From contig JARVKI010000015.1 in the NCBI GenBank assembly GCA_036674765.1, positions 517,688 to 581,687 on the forward strand: DNA of 64,000 nt. Reading direction: 5' to 3'. Position 1 is the stretch's first letter. Every line of letters starts with the position of its first letter. Positions 54,801 through 64,000 of this stretch are shown in pieces. A program made the translations under genes and the position numbers. This stretch comes from Seiridium cupressi (taxonomy: Eukaryota > Ascomycota > Sordariomycetes > Amphisphaeriales > Sporocadaceae). A model generated the notes under the pieces. It was not told the origin of the DNA, did no database searches, and worked only from the letters and a program-made list of their open reading frames with translations.

Positions 54801-55425
54801 AGCTGAGTCCTGAACTAGACGACTCCGATCCGTTATCGGGGGAAGTTGTGATGTCTTGACTCCCGTCGGAGGAACTAATGATTAACCCAGTTGAAGTAAG
54901 ATCTGTCGAGCTTTCTTCGGCCGCTTCTCCAGCTCCCGAGGAAGAGTCTAGTGGTGTTGCTGTAGTAGACTCCTCATCCGGGAGCTGAGACGAAGCTGAT
55001 GTTCCAGATATGAGTGTCAACCCTGGATCGTCGGAATTTGGTTGCGAGAACGGTCCTGTGGAGGTGCAGCTAGTTGTTGCGGTTCCAGGCTGTGGCTCAT
55101 CCACCGTACTCAACGCTCCAGAAGCAGTATCGGGGTCCACATCATTGCTCGCCGTTTGCAGATCTGTTGCATCCTGGTCGAGCGAAATGGTAATGGTATT
55201 ATCGAGAGAGTCGGGTGGCAGGGTTTCGCCCACTGAGGAGCCATTCTCGTCCGGGTCCGTCGTCACCAAGACGGTCGTTATGTAGGTATAGCAAACTGAA
55301 CGAGGCTTAAGTTTGAGCACATGGTCCCGTCCAATATCATTCTTTCTGTGTAGTTGGTCACCGACCCTGCCTCCATACCCATCGCATGGGAGGAAAGCCA
55401 ATGCCGCCAAGTACCGTCGAAGCAT
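48887..55425 (-). CDS. Giant Ser/Thr-rich surface protein, DUF7908 and DUF6923 regions
   Basis: Five exons, 55425-53835, 53669-53511, 53454-49985, 49799-49204 and 49076-48887, give 2001 aa with all phases consistent. A short hydrophobic start (MLRRYLAALAFLP) may be a signal peptide. Residues 60-440 are Ser/Thr/Pro-rich with repeated TTIVTTIVTTI strings. A folded block at about 490-600 (FVVVDGVLQWNNETFYNGT, AGFCQVSAGDVYITF, DGCYPVQLVVFT) matches DUF7908. About 1100 residues of nearly pure Ser/Thr follow, with many N-glycosylation sites. The C-terminal 260 residues (LNCDPYGYLIQQTTFYRVNI, GYNIADNYIYGS, HLFGSENSSGKIYKF) match DUF6923, which looks like a propeller fold. The whole is mucin-like: a long, glycosylated stalk between two domains, probably secreted or wall-bound. 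No GPI signal or membrane anchor is visible. Two separate genes remain possible, but the phases argue for one. Confidence 0.82.
50400..50880 (-). repeat. Imperfect Ser-rich repeats (SSSDxPSTT) in the mucin-like gene
   Basis: About ten copies of a degenerate 40-60-bp unit encode SDVPSTTSTSS-like segments separated by serine runs. Copies are more alike within this stretch than elsewhere in the gene, suggesting recent expansion. Confidence 0.8.
52502..52543 (-). repeat. 12-bp tandem repeat encoding Asn-Thr-Ser-Leu
   Basis: Three to four exact copies of a 12-bp unit (on the plus strand CTGGTATTCAAG) in the mucin-like gene encode SLNTSLNTSLNTSL. Each unit adds one N-glycosylation site. Confidence 0.85.
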
Positions 55426-56996
55426 AGCGAGCTACGATTAGTATCAGAAGCGGGATGCGAATGTGTAGATCCAGCAATATTGCCGGGGAGGGCTCAGAGT
55501 CTAGAGAAACGGTTCTGCTCTAGATCACAAGACATTGGTGTTGTTCGGACTGAAATTCCAAGTTACCTGGCGGCCCGTTTTTCAGTATCGAGGCAGTACT
55601 GCAACTGGGGGACAACAGGGGAACAACCTCAACCAGAACATTCTCTCCTTAGCTTTATTGCTACTATCAATGATGGCTTCTTTGACATGTCGGTCGTGAT
55701 TGACAACCAACGCCACGATGTTTCAGGCATGGAGTCACGGGTCGACGCGAGAATTACGTATAATTACAACCTGCATGTCGATAGACAATCTAGATCGTCT
55801 GCATCGCGAATGACTCGTGATTGTGTCCGCTTGAAAACCTTGGAAGTCGGCTTTGAAGACAAACTCTAGGCATCACCGACACATATCATCAAAAAGATAA
55901 ACTGGTGGCACTCACCTCGACCTCATGGTATAATTGTCTCGGCCATCATATGTGAAGAAAGTTACACACCTGATGAGACATGCTACTCCTGAAGCGTAGA
56001 AGCTCATATCTGAGAAATACCTGCAATATTTACGCAGTGTGAAATGTAGAGCATTATGGAGGGGTGCAGTTGGTCATTGCTTGCAGGAGAAAGGCAGACA
56101 GACCTAGAGGGACAGCGTTGTCTTGGGTCTCAAGACACTCATTTGTAAGGGTAATTCCGAAAGTCAACATACCTCTTTTCCCGATAGTGTGCTTGAAGAA
56201 GGGAATCTCGCCAGCCAGATATATCCAAAAGGGGTGGGCGAGATCATTTTGTTTTTGGTTCCGGCCATTTGCAAACTTGTCCAGCTGAGCCTGGTGCCTG
56301 CATTGTATGGAAGATTTGGCGATACCGGGCGTTGGCGTTTGTCGCGATCTATGACGGGCTCTCCTTTGAGATGCAAGCAAGTCTTTTACTTATTCATTTG
56401 TCTACAGACGTGAGAGCTAGCAGCTATGACTAGGTGGTATCTTGACCCAACATGCAGAGTGTCAATAATGTGTTTTTGAGGCTCATTGCGACGCCGAAGC
56501 AAAAGGCCCCGCTGCTTTCCAGGTTGGGCCGCTAACAGAGCAACCACCAGAGAAGTCAAGAACATAGGAGTGGCGAAATCGAGATGACGTGTAATCAAGT
56601 GATGGTGAGATAGATCCGAATTCAAACGCGACTTGATGCAGTCGCTACGAAACATTGATGTATGAAAAGGTCACCAAGGAGAGGCTGCAGGAGGCTGATT
56701 GGGTGGATTCTTTGAAACGCCACAGGGGGTTGGGTCCTCAAGCGCCAGGGCACTGCGTTTGTTTCATGGACCTGCAGCTCTGCGACCGAGCGGGCGTCTC
56801 TCCGCCCAGCACCACCGACAACGCCAGATCTGTTCATCCCATGTCTCCAAGCAAGCTCCCGTCGTGTTCCTTCCTCCTTTAGTTGAGCTCGAAATCTTGG
56901 TGACTGTGTATTTGGATTCGTCTGCTGGCCGGAAAATCCCTTACGATTCTACGAAACAACAAAACCCGTAATTCGTGTAATTTAACCCACCACACC
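55426..56996. other. Divergent promoter region, mucin-like / SDR gene
   Basis: 1.6 kb between two divergent genes. Short overlapping frames on both strands (up to 171 codons) without domains; I see no RNA gene or repeat. Confidence 0.5.
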
Positions 56997-58070
56997 ATGA
57001 ACTATCACCGGCCCCCGATGCGGGACTCCTGGTTCGCGCCCCTCTCGATCGATCTGTTCCTCAAAGTTCTCAACATCACCCTCTTCCACCCGTTCATAGC
57101 ATGGCTCATTCCGCTCTGCTTCCGCGCCCGCCACATGGACTACGAGGCGACGCCTATGCGCGTGACGATAGGATGGGCAGTGTTGGTCACATTCCTCTGG
57201 CTCCTGAACAAGTTCAGCCATAAGCTCGCATACGGCATGCATCGAGAGGTGGATCTGGGCGAGGAGGTCATAGTGATCACGGGCGGCGCCAGCGGCCTGG
57301 GCTTGCTCATCGCCGAAGTATACGGGATGCGCGGAGCGACTGTGGCCGTGCTCGACAAGTCCGATGTAGAAAGTACTGATGTGAGGGGCATCACACATTA
57401 CAAGTGCGATATCACAGACAAGGAGCAGATTGCACGGGTGCGCAAGGAGATCGAGCGCGACCTGGGTTTGCCGACCGTCTTGATCAATAATGCGGCGCAG
57501 GTCGTCGGCAAGAAGCTCCTGGATGTCGACATTGAGGAGATTGAACATAGCCTGAAGACGAATCTTCTGAGCCACTTCTACACGATCAAGGAATTCCTTC
57601 CCGGTATGCTCCGAAGCGAGGTTGGAGGCACGATTGTTACCATATCAAGTGTGATTGGCCACCTGGGCGCTGCACAGCTCAGTGACTACGCCGCCGCGAA
57701 GGCTGGTGTCACTGCCCTACACAAGTCCTTGGCCGCAGAATTGCGGGAGTACCCTGATATCAAGACCATCATCGTGACACCGGGTCAACTCAGCACGCCT
57801 CTGTTTTATGGCATACAGTCTCCCAACTCTTTCCTCGCCCCGGTCGTCGAACCTGTGGACGTAGCGAAGGAGGTCATTGCGGCCATCGACTTGGGAGTAA
57901 GCGACCACATTGGCGCACCCCTGTACGCTCGTTGGATCGACTGGTACAACGTTCTGCCTGTTGGGCTTCAGAGGATCGCGCGGAATATATCGGGCGTTGA
58001 CAGAAGCATGCAATCATTCATCGGAAGGAAAGGCAACGAAGTCAGTGAAAAGAATGGAAGTCCAAGGTGA
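56997..58070 (+). CDS. Membrane-anchored short-chain dehydrogenase/reductase
   Basis: A single exon of 357 aa. The N-terminal 80 residues hold two hydrophobic segments (LNITLFHPFIAWLIPLCF and VTIGWAVLVTFLWLL) that probably anchor it in the ER or lipid-droplet membrane. The SDR fold follows: cofactor motif TGGASGLG (about 95-102), acidic residue in AVLDKSD, CDITD, NNAAQ, catalytic Ser in VTISSVIGH and YAAAK (Tyr231, Lys235). The asparagine of the tetrad lies in SLKTNLLSHFY. Layout and length resemble fungal retinol-dehydrogenase or 17-beta-HSD11-like enzymes acting on lipids or steroids. The aspartate after the second strand (LDKSD) favours NAD(H). The substrate is unknown. Confidence 0.9.
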   Translation: MNYHRPPMRDSWFAPLSIDLFLKVLNITLFHPFIAWLIPLCFRARHMDYEATPMRVTIGWAVLVTFLWLLNKFSHKLAYGMHREVDLGEEVIVITGGASGLGLLIAEVYGMRGATVAVLDKSDVESTDVRGITHYKCDITDKEQIARVRKEIERDLGLPTVLINNAAQVVGKKLLDVDIEEIEHSLKTNLLSHFYTIKEFLPGMLRSEVGGTIVTISSVIGHLGAAQLSDYAAAKAGVTALHKSLAAELREYPDIKTIIVTPGQLSTPLFYGIQSPNSFLAPVVEPVDVAKEVIAAIDLGVSDHIGAPLYARWIDWYNVLPVGLQRIARNISGVDRSMQSFIGRKGNEVSEKNGSPR

Positions 58071-59548
58071 TGATCCACACCATGGCCAGGGAATATCGGT
58101 GACTCCCTACGGCACGCAGCGCTGGCGCCTGTGCTTCTACAAGGGAACTGGGGGCGGGATGCGGGCGTAAACGTCAATTCTGAGAGCCTAACCACTCGAT
58201 GCGACTGCCATGAGCCAATATCAAAGGGCATTCATTATTGGACGACAGTGCTTCCAAACCTGCCCCAAATAATGCTGTTAGACAAATATACAAAAAAGCA
58301 CGCCGATATTGAGCAAGCTGGGCTGTCACAACTCCAACAAGTGTCCGTACGCGAGCTGTTGGGTGATGATTGTTGCATCTGATCTTCTGGTTGATGACTA
58401 AATGATTTACCAAGTTGATTGTTCATGCCTTTCCGATAAGAATCTGAAAGGCTCCCACTCCCTGTTGCGAGTGCCGTATATGTGCATTAGCCTCATCCTC
58501 TATCCCCTGTCAGGTGTGAAGAGCAACACCTCTTCTTCCGTACATGGGGTGCTGCATTGCATTAAGGAACATTTGACTTTGGACTCTGTATCGCTGACAC
58601 GGGCTGACAGGCCATATCCCACTTCCTGCGTGCGTCCAAGCCCAGCAAGGTCCACGCGGGCCAATCCGTTATCTGCACGCTTACAACCTCGATCGACAAG
58701 CATGATCTGCAGTACGGAATAAACAGCAGTCACTTGATGAATTCAGGGCACGAGGCTTATCGCCAATTTCCCCTAAGTGCTTGGTCGTCCACCGTCATAT
58801 TCCATGCAGCATGGCAGATATTAAAGACAGGGTAGTTGCGAACCCAACTGAGCGGAACGTGGGGGACTGTGGCGCCGAGCCATGTCTTCGGCTCACCCGG
58901 CTGCCGGTTTGTCAGTTGATGCCCGACTACTAGATATTGGATACACTCCGTTTCGCAGGCACATATGCAAAACAAACATACCCAAGATGTGCAGATGGCG
59001 GCTCTGTTTCACGTGAAGAGGGCCTATGCACTCGTTCGGCTTTCATCTGTCATGATCACCGCGCACCTCGGTACAGCCTGCATCGTGCTGAGAGCGCGAA
59101 CACAGCGTTGGAGTTGCCGTTGAGCACGCCCGCCTAGTCCAAGTGCAGGACGCTAAGTGTACCCACGCCTCGAAGAGCTGTGCTTTCTTATCTCTACGTC
59201 AAATGAGCCAATAAAATGAGGGTGTCGATTCATATTTCGAGTTGCCTTGCTTGCTTTTCACACCATCCCTACCAGGTTGGCTACCGCCTCAACTCACATG
59301 GTACAGCGCGGAGACCTCCGCAAAGCTGTTGTACACACAGCATCGCCTCACCCATTTGTAGACGGCCAGCAGTAGATTTGACATGCCCTGATATTATATG
59401 GGCCACATGATCGTCCTTTCGTCCTTCTGATGCCCTTTTTCATATTCTCCGCGACATCGTTGTCTCCTCTTTTTGTAGGGCTGCGTGACCGCACCTATTT
59501 GACACATCTAAGCACAACCCATCTTTGAACAGGATGCCAGATCGCTAG
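58071..59548. other. Intergenic region, SDR / kinase-like gene
   Basis: 1.5 kb between two plus-strand genes. Only short frames; nothing recognised. Confidence 0.5.
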
Positions 59549-61249
59549 GTGAGGATGATGTGGTGGGACGCCGCCCAGATTGAGCAAACTGTCACACGAC
59601 AGTTCGTCGCTTCTCGTCTGCAGCCCGGGAACATCGACAGCTTGGACAATACCTTGGGCTTCGGCGATGGCCTGACAGATGAGACATACTGGGACTGGAT
59701 CGAAGGCAAGGCCAAGCGCATCTTTCTCATTCTGGTGGATGTTGGGATCCCGGACCAGATCTTTGGCGTCGTCGACCACTCCTGGGATGACGATGATCTC
59801 CCCTTTTCGTTGATCGACGTTGAACGAGTGACGGCCAAAAAGGACCACAAGCTCAACTGGAAATTCTGGGATCGGCAGTACTACTACATATTGAGGGAAA
59901 TCGAAGAAGGTTCTCACATGGTCTTTGGAGATGACGAGATCGTCCCAATCGATGTAGTGGACAAGAAATCCGGTCCTTCTCTCAGCCAGAACTACCATGT
60001 GGATAAAGTCAGTCTGCCTCACACTCCAGGGCAAGTCTTCTCTCGTTGGAGATTGTCAGCCAGCAATATTCCCCAAGGAACGTCCCATGAAGACTTCTTG
60101 AAGGAGATCAGGGGGACTAGGAGTTTTCGCAACGAACACATCGCTTACTACTACGCCTCCTATACACACCTCGATCATATTTATGTGTTAACGACATTCC
60201 CAAGCGAGTACAATCTGAAAAGTCTCGTCACGAACTCACTAGCGGCGTTCAAGGCGCTTTCGAAACAGGATCGCAATACTTGCGTTTTGAACTGGATTCA
60301 TTGCCTGGCAGATGCCCTTTGCTACCTGCACGGGAGAGGACGAGCGCATGGAAACATCAAACCGTCGTCCATTGTGTTCGATTCTGGGCACCGCATAATA
60401 CTTGCTGACGTTTCGAACTCGAAGATCGAAGCTTTGACGAACGCGCCCGAGAGGACTGCCTTCGATAAAGAGTCTTATGACCACGCTGCTCCCGAGCAGT
60501 GGTTCCGTCCGGCGAATAGTAACGTGCTATACGGCAAGAGCTCATTAACTTCGCCGACACCGTCCCACGGAAATTATACATTCTCTATCCACCGAGGTGG
60601 ATGTGATCGTGATCCTCTTCATCCTTCAACGCCGCATTTGGATCCCCAGGCTGCGGATGTCTTCTCTTTGGGCTGCATCATTCTTGAACTCGTCAGTCTT
60701 CTGTTGAAACGTTCGTCAAAATCGTTCGCCGCCCATCGAGGCGCCAAACACAAACTCGCCGGACGTGGCGGGGCACCGCTCGACACCTCATTTCACAAGA
60801 ATCTGGGCCAGGTCGAGTCGTGGATGGCGAGCCTCGCCAAAGATGCGAGTAAGAAAGACGACCCCATCTTCCGGGGCGTCTCGCCTATGCTACAAGTTGT
60901 TGCTCGCATGCTCTCCACGTCGCCTCATGACCGACCGACTGCTCGCGCCATTGAAAAGGAGATGTACCGAATCTTGACAGAACATTGCCTGATCACGGAG
61001 CCGCACTGTGTTCATCAATATGAGGGCTTCGATTTTGGCCTCGATGGCCTGCGGATAAGTGCTGAAGCGAACGCCCCGATTTCGATAACCACGAAGCGTC
61101 AAAGCGAGCACCGGCGATCTCACAGCGACGGCAAAAGACCGTTGAGCCCTAGGGATAGCGCAGTGCAGTTTATGCGCAGGAGCCAACAGGTGATGCAGAA
61201 TCCACGTGCCTCGAGTGCGCAGTATTGGGATGCAGCTATCCATACATAA
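59549..61249 (+). CDS. Kinase-fold protein, probable pseudokinase
   Basis: A single exon of 566 aa. Residues 40-100 contain ETYWDWIEGKAKRIFLILVD and GVPDQIFGVVDHSWDDDDLP-like segments that I associate with a fungal kinase-like family. The C-lobe of a protein kinase is visible from about 250: LNWIHCLADALCYLHGRGRAHGNIKPSSIVF, where the usual HRD is HGN (267-269), so the catalytic aspartate is missing. Then LADVSNS replaces DFG (Asp287 kept), with DVFSLGCIILELVSLL and SPHDRPTARAIEKEM. No glycine-rich loop or VAIK lysine is recognisable in the N-lobe. A basic Ser-rich tail ends the protein. I infer a pseudokinase or scaffold; weak activity through a non-standard site cannot be excluded. Confidence 0.8.
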   Translation: MRMMWWDAAQIEQTVTRQFVASRLQPGNIDSLDNTLGFGDGLTDETYWDWIEGKAKRIFLILVDVGIPDQIFGVVDHSWDDDDLPFSLIDVERVTAKKDHKLNWKFWDRQYYYILREIEEGSHMVFGDDEIVPIDVVDKKSGPSLSQNYHVDKVSLPHTPGQVFSRWRLSASNIPQGTSHEDFLKEIRGTRSFRNEHIAYYYASYTHLDHIYVLTTFPSEYNLKSLVTNSLAAFKALSKQDRNTCVLNWIHCLADALCYLHGRGRAHGNIKPSSIVFDSGHRIILADVSNSKIEALTNAPERTAFDKESYDHAAPEQWFRPANSNVLYGKSSLTSPTPSHGNYTFSIHRGGCDRDPLHPSTPHLDPQAADVFSLGCIILELVSLLLKRSSKSFAAHRGAKHKLAGRGGAPLDTSFHKNLGQVESWMASLAKDASKKDDPIFRGVSPMLQVVARMLSTSPHDRPTARAIEKEMYRILTEHCLITEPHCVHQYEGFDFGLDGLRISAEANAPISITTKRQSEHRRSHSDGKRPLSPRDSAVQFMRRSQQVMQNPRASSAQYWDAAIHT

Positions 61250-63240
61250 TTCAGACATGTGTTTGAACCCAACGGCACACCATAATACTCATTCATTGGA
61301 TGGTATTTGTAGCAGTGCAAATCATCTTCGACAAATACCACTTTGTAAGATGTTTTGAAACGAAATGATTCAAGTATGACCATGAGCCTGTACAAACTAC
61401 AGATGGGTCCAGCCTCACGAATGATGAGTCAAACAAAGACTCACGATCATCGAACCGACTTTGACAAGGGATAATTGGTTGCGAAGTGCTAGTTCAAGGG
61501 AACCTCTTATCCAACGACATGCTCGTTACCGCGAGCAGGTGCATCTGACTAGTCGTCCTCAATTGGACAAGGCTCGCTGGCTCTAAAGATCATTCTGGCA
61601 CCGAGTACCAACGTTCATCACGTACCTGGTTAACGTAGGAACTCAAGTGTGGTGTCGCGGAACAGATCCTCGAAGGATCGATGGGATCCTTTTCCATGCA
61701 GAGCTCGGTACCATGGACGCAGCGATGGGAAAAAAGCAAACGTGATACTCATTTCCCAGCCAGGAGGATCCGTGCCAGACTTATTTGAGACGCGGTGACT
61801 TGGTCGTTAAATCCGGGGGTGGGACAGAAGGCGATTGGACTCTGTGGACGGCAGCCCTCGAAGATTACAGTCACAAGTTGTCGGTGTGTGTGTGATATGG
61901 AGTAACATTGGATGGGACGGGACCATGTTTGCTTTGCGATTCCAGGTCAGCTGCCAGCTGCTCACTTGCCTGTACAGCAGTGCAGTAAAACGAGGCTGGA
62001 TCATGTAACCTAGGGCATATCAATCAGCAATGCTCGATTCAGACAGCCGCTGCCGCGGATTTGTATTTATACATTTAAAGTTTCCCACCAACATCACCGT
62101 TCAGCAGCCATTGCCGAATGCAACTTTTCTTTCCTCCAGCCAAGGCCCGATAGAGCTGCATGTCGCTGATTGCTGAAGATAGCCTCTGCAGCTGCAGATA
62201 GCAATAGCACTGTTGGGACGCCGGCCTGCTCGTCGCTAGTTTCCCCCCCATTTTCGTGGCTCACGGCAGATTTGCGTCATGGAGAGTAGAAATACCCCGG
62301 TCGGCGACTGATCTGCCCCCAAGTGGATGAGGTCTTTTTGGCTTGGCCGTAATTTTGTTCCAGTGCAAGCGACGGGCGCGAAAAAGCCTGGTTCCCATGG
62401 ATCATCTAATTTCGCCAGCAGATGCAACCAGGATCGGTCCAGTGGGACAGGCCCTGATCCGCAATTTATGGGAGACGGCCACGCCCAGGCGCCGGACCTG
62501 GATCAAGCAACGACAAGAAATCGGCCCAGCACGTTTCGACGATCTGGAGAAACCTTGGCAGGCGAGGAAGAGGCCGAGGGTCGTGGAACCGCTGCGGGCT
62601 TTCGATGGAAACCAACCTAGTAGAAAGCGACAGGCGGGCTCTGAAACAATTGGGCAAAGTTTCAAAAGCTTTGCCTCGTTGCCGAGTGAACACACTAGAG
62701 ATCTGCACCCCGAACAGGCATGGCTGCGACAGGTGCATGAGGAGCTTTTTCTTTCGCCGGCGTGCTGCCACGACCGCCAGCCTGCAAAAGCCAATCCCGC
62801 AGCGTGCCGTGAGCACCAGCATCGGAAAGGGCAACATGGCCATGGCAGAAGCACGCGTCGGCGCGAATCGTGCCATGTCTACACCAGAGCCGTCCAAACG
62901 CCACCAGACGCCAGTCCGTTCTCGCCGTGCCCATCCACGCAACACCCCCCAGCCAAGCCAAGGTCGCGTCGGCACTAAGCTGGAAGGGGCCGCGAGCTAG
63001 GTCATCTCGGTCGCTTCTGGACATGGGCAGCTACTGCATTGCAGCGAAATGTCCGGAGCTATCCACCGTCGGGCCTATCACATCGACGATCCCTACAGCG
63101 TTCTCACTAAAAACCAAGGCAATTCACCCCCAGAGCTCCTTTTTCTGCCGTGTACCTTGAAAATGCGTCGCCAGCATGCTCCGGCCAATGGCGGCTTTTA
63201 CAGGTCACAGGGATGATAATCCTTAATACGGTCCGTTTTT
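61250..63240. other. Intergenic region with overlapping unsupported frames
   Basis: 2 kb to the AT-rich tail. At 62327-63000 a GC-rich stretch keeps several frames open on both strands (up to 211 codons), a chance effect of composition; none has a domain. An unannotated gene here cannot be excluded. Confidence 0.4.
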
Positions 63241-64000
63241 CCACTCTTTCGGGTAATGTGGTCATTTATTAGTTTATAAGCTTTATATATACCTCTTATA
63301 TAAATTTATATAAAGGGTATAACGAAAAATAAACGTTATTATAATATTTTTAATTTAAGGTTGTTTTTTAAAATTGTAATTATTTATTATTATATTTTTA
63401 AATTTATAAATTTTAATGTTAAAAACTTTTTAAAATTAATTAAAATAAATTATTTAATAACGTTTAAATATAATTATATTTATATTTATAATTATTAAAA
63501 ATATTTAGTTTTTTTAAAATTATTTATAAATAATAAATAATTTTTAATAATTTAAAATTTTTTATTATAATTAAATTATTAATTATAATAAACGTTAAAT
63601 AAATTAAAATTTTATAAAAGATTAAAAATTTAAAATTTAAACTTTTAAAAATTTTTTATTTAAAATTAATTTATTAATTAATTATTAATTAAACGGGATA
63701 TAAATATTATTAAATTTAATATTTTTTATTATTAAATTAATTTTTAAAAAAAAAGGATTTTAAAGTTAAACTTTAAAAAACTTTATATAAAAAGAAAAAT
63801 AATAATTAATTTAATAAATTTATAATTATAAATTAAATTAATATTAAACGTAAAACGATATATATTATATTATACTTTTTTAAATATAAAATTTAAATAA
63901 AAAGTTAAATAATAACGTAAGTTTTTTTTAAATTATAAAAATAAAGAATTTTAATATAAAAATTATAAAAATTATAAAAATTATAAAAATTATAAAAATT
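63241..64000. repeat. AT-rich, RIP-like tract with terminal 9-bp tandem repeat
   Basis: About 90% A+T with no coding potential. From 63300 on, each remaining C that I find on the plus strand lies in ACG or ACT; none precedes A or C. The last 40 bases are four copies of TTATAAAAA. The composition boundary near 63240-63280 is sharp. It fits a RIP-mutated repeat or AT isochore, and the sequence runs off the window. Confidence 0.75.

Noticed and set aside
62343..62978. 211-codon plus-strand frame near the right end
   Set aside because: Several frames on both strands are open in the same GC-rich stretch; no domain, no splice pattern and no start context favour any one.

Overview
This window is nuclear DNA from a filamentous ascomycete (Pezizomycotina). 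Short GT-AG introns (about 45 to 160 bp) interrupt most genes. The families present are typical of such fungi: a HET/NB-ARC NLR, a Zn2Cys6 regulator, DUF7492, DUF7908/DUF6923 and AsaB-like proteins, and a PARP-E2 fusion. AT-rich, C-depleted tracts look like the product of repeat-induced point mutation (RIP). I do not commit to a genus. Exon structures were built by hand from splice signals, reading-frame phase and remembered family sequences.

From 1 to 30.5 kb is a conserved housekeeping block: ESCRT-III VPS24 (-), p23/SBA1 co-chaperone (+), a 1209-aa PARP-ubiquitin-conjugating fusion (-), COG7 of the Golgi tethering complex (+), a small basic hypothetical protein (+), an Sds3-like histone deacetylase subunit (+), an AsaB-like oxidoreductase (-), a 1669-aa AT-hook protein (+), proteasome lid subunit RPN6 (-) head to head with ribosome-biogenesis factor SOF1 (+), and a ten-exon Zn2Cys6 regulator (-). 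These genes serve protein quality control, trafficking, chromatin and ribosome assembly.

From 30.5 to 43.3 kb is an accessory block with signs of decay. About 4 kb holds only degenerate fragments. It is followed by a Ulp1-type (C48) protease pseudogene with two in-frame stops, a small probable GPI-anchored protein, a frameshifted fragment, a HET-NB-ARC-TPR NLR whose intron holds a 62-G run, an assembly gap and a 24-C run, and a DUF7492 secreted protein broken by one TGA codon.

From 44 to 48.5 kb a Gfo/Idh/MocA dehydrogenase and an inositol-transporter-like MFS permease are divergently transcribed, a plausible uptake and oxidation pair for a polyol. From 48.9 to 55.4 kb one gene encodes a 2001-aa mucin-like surface protein with DUF7908 and DUF6923 regions. 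Further right are a membrane-anchored short-chain dehydrogenase and a kinase-fold protein that lacks the usual catalytic aspartate. The last 760 bp are about 90% A+T and end in a 9-bp tandem repeat.
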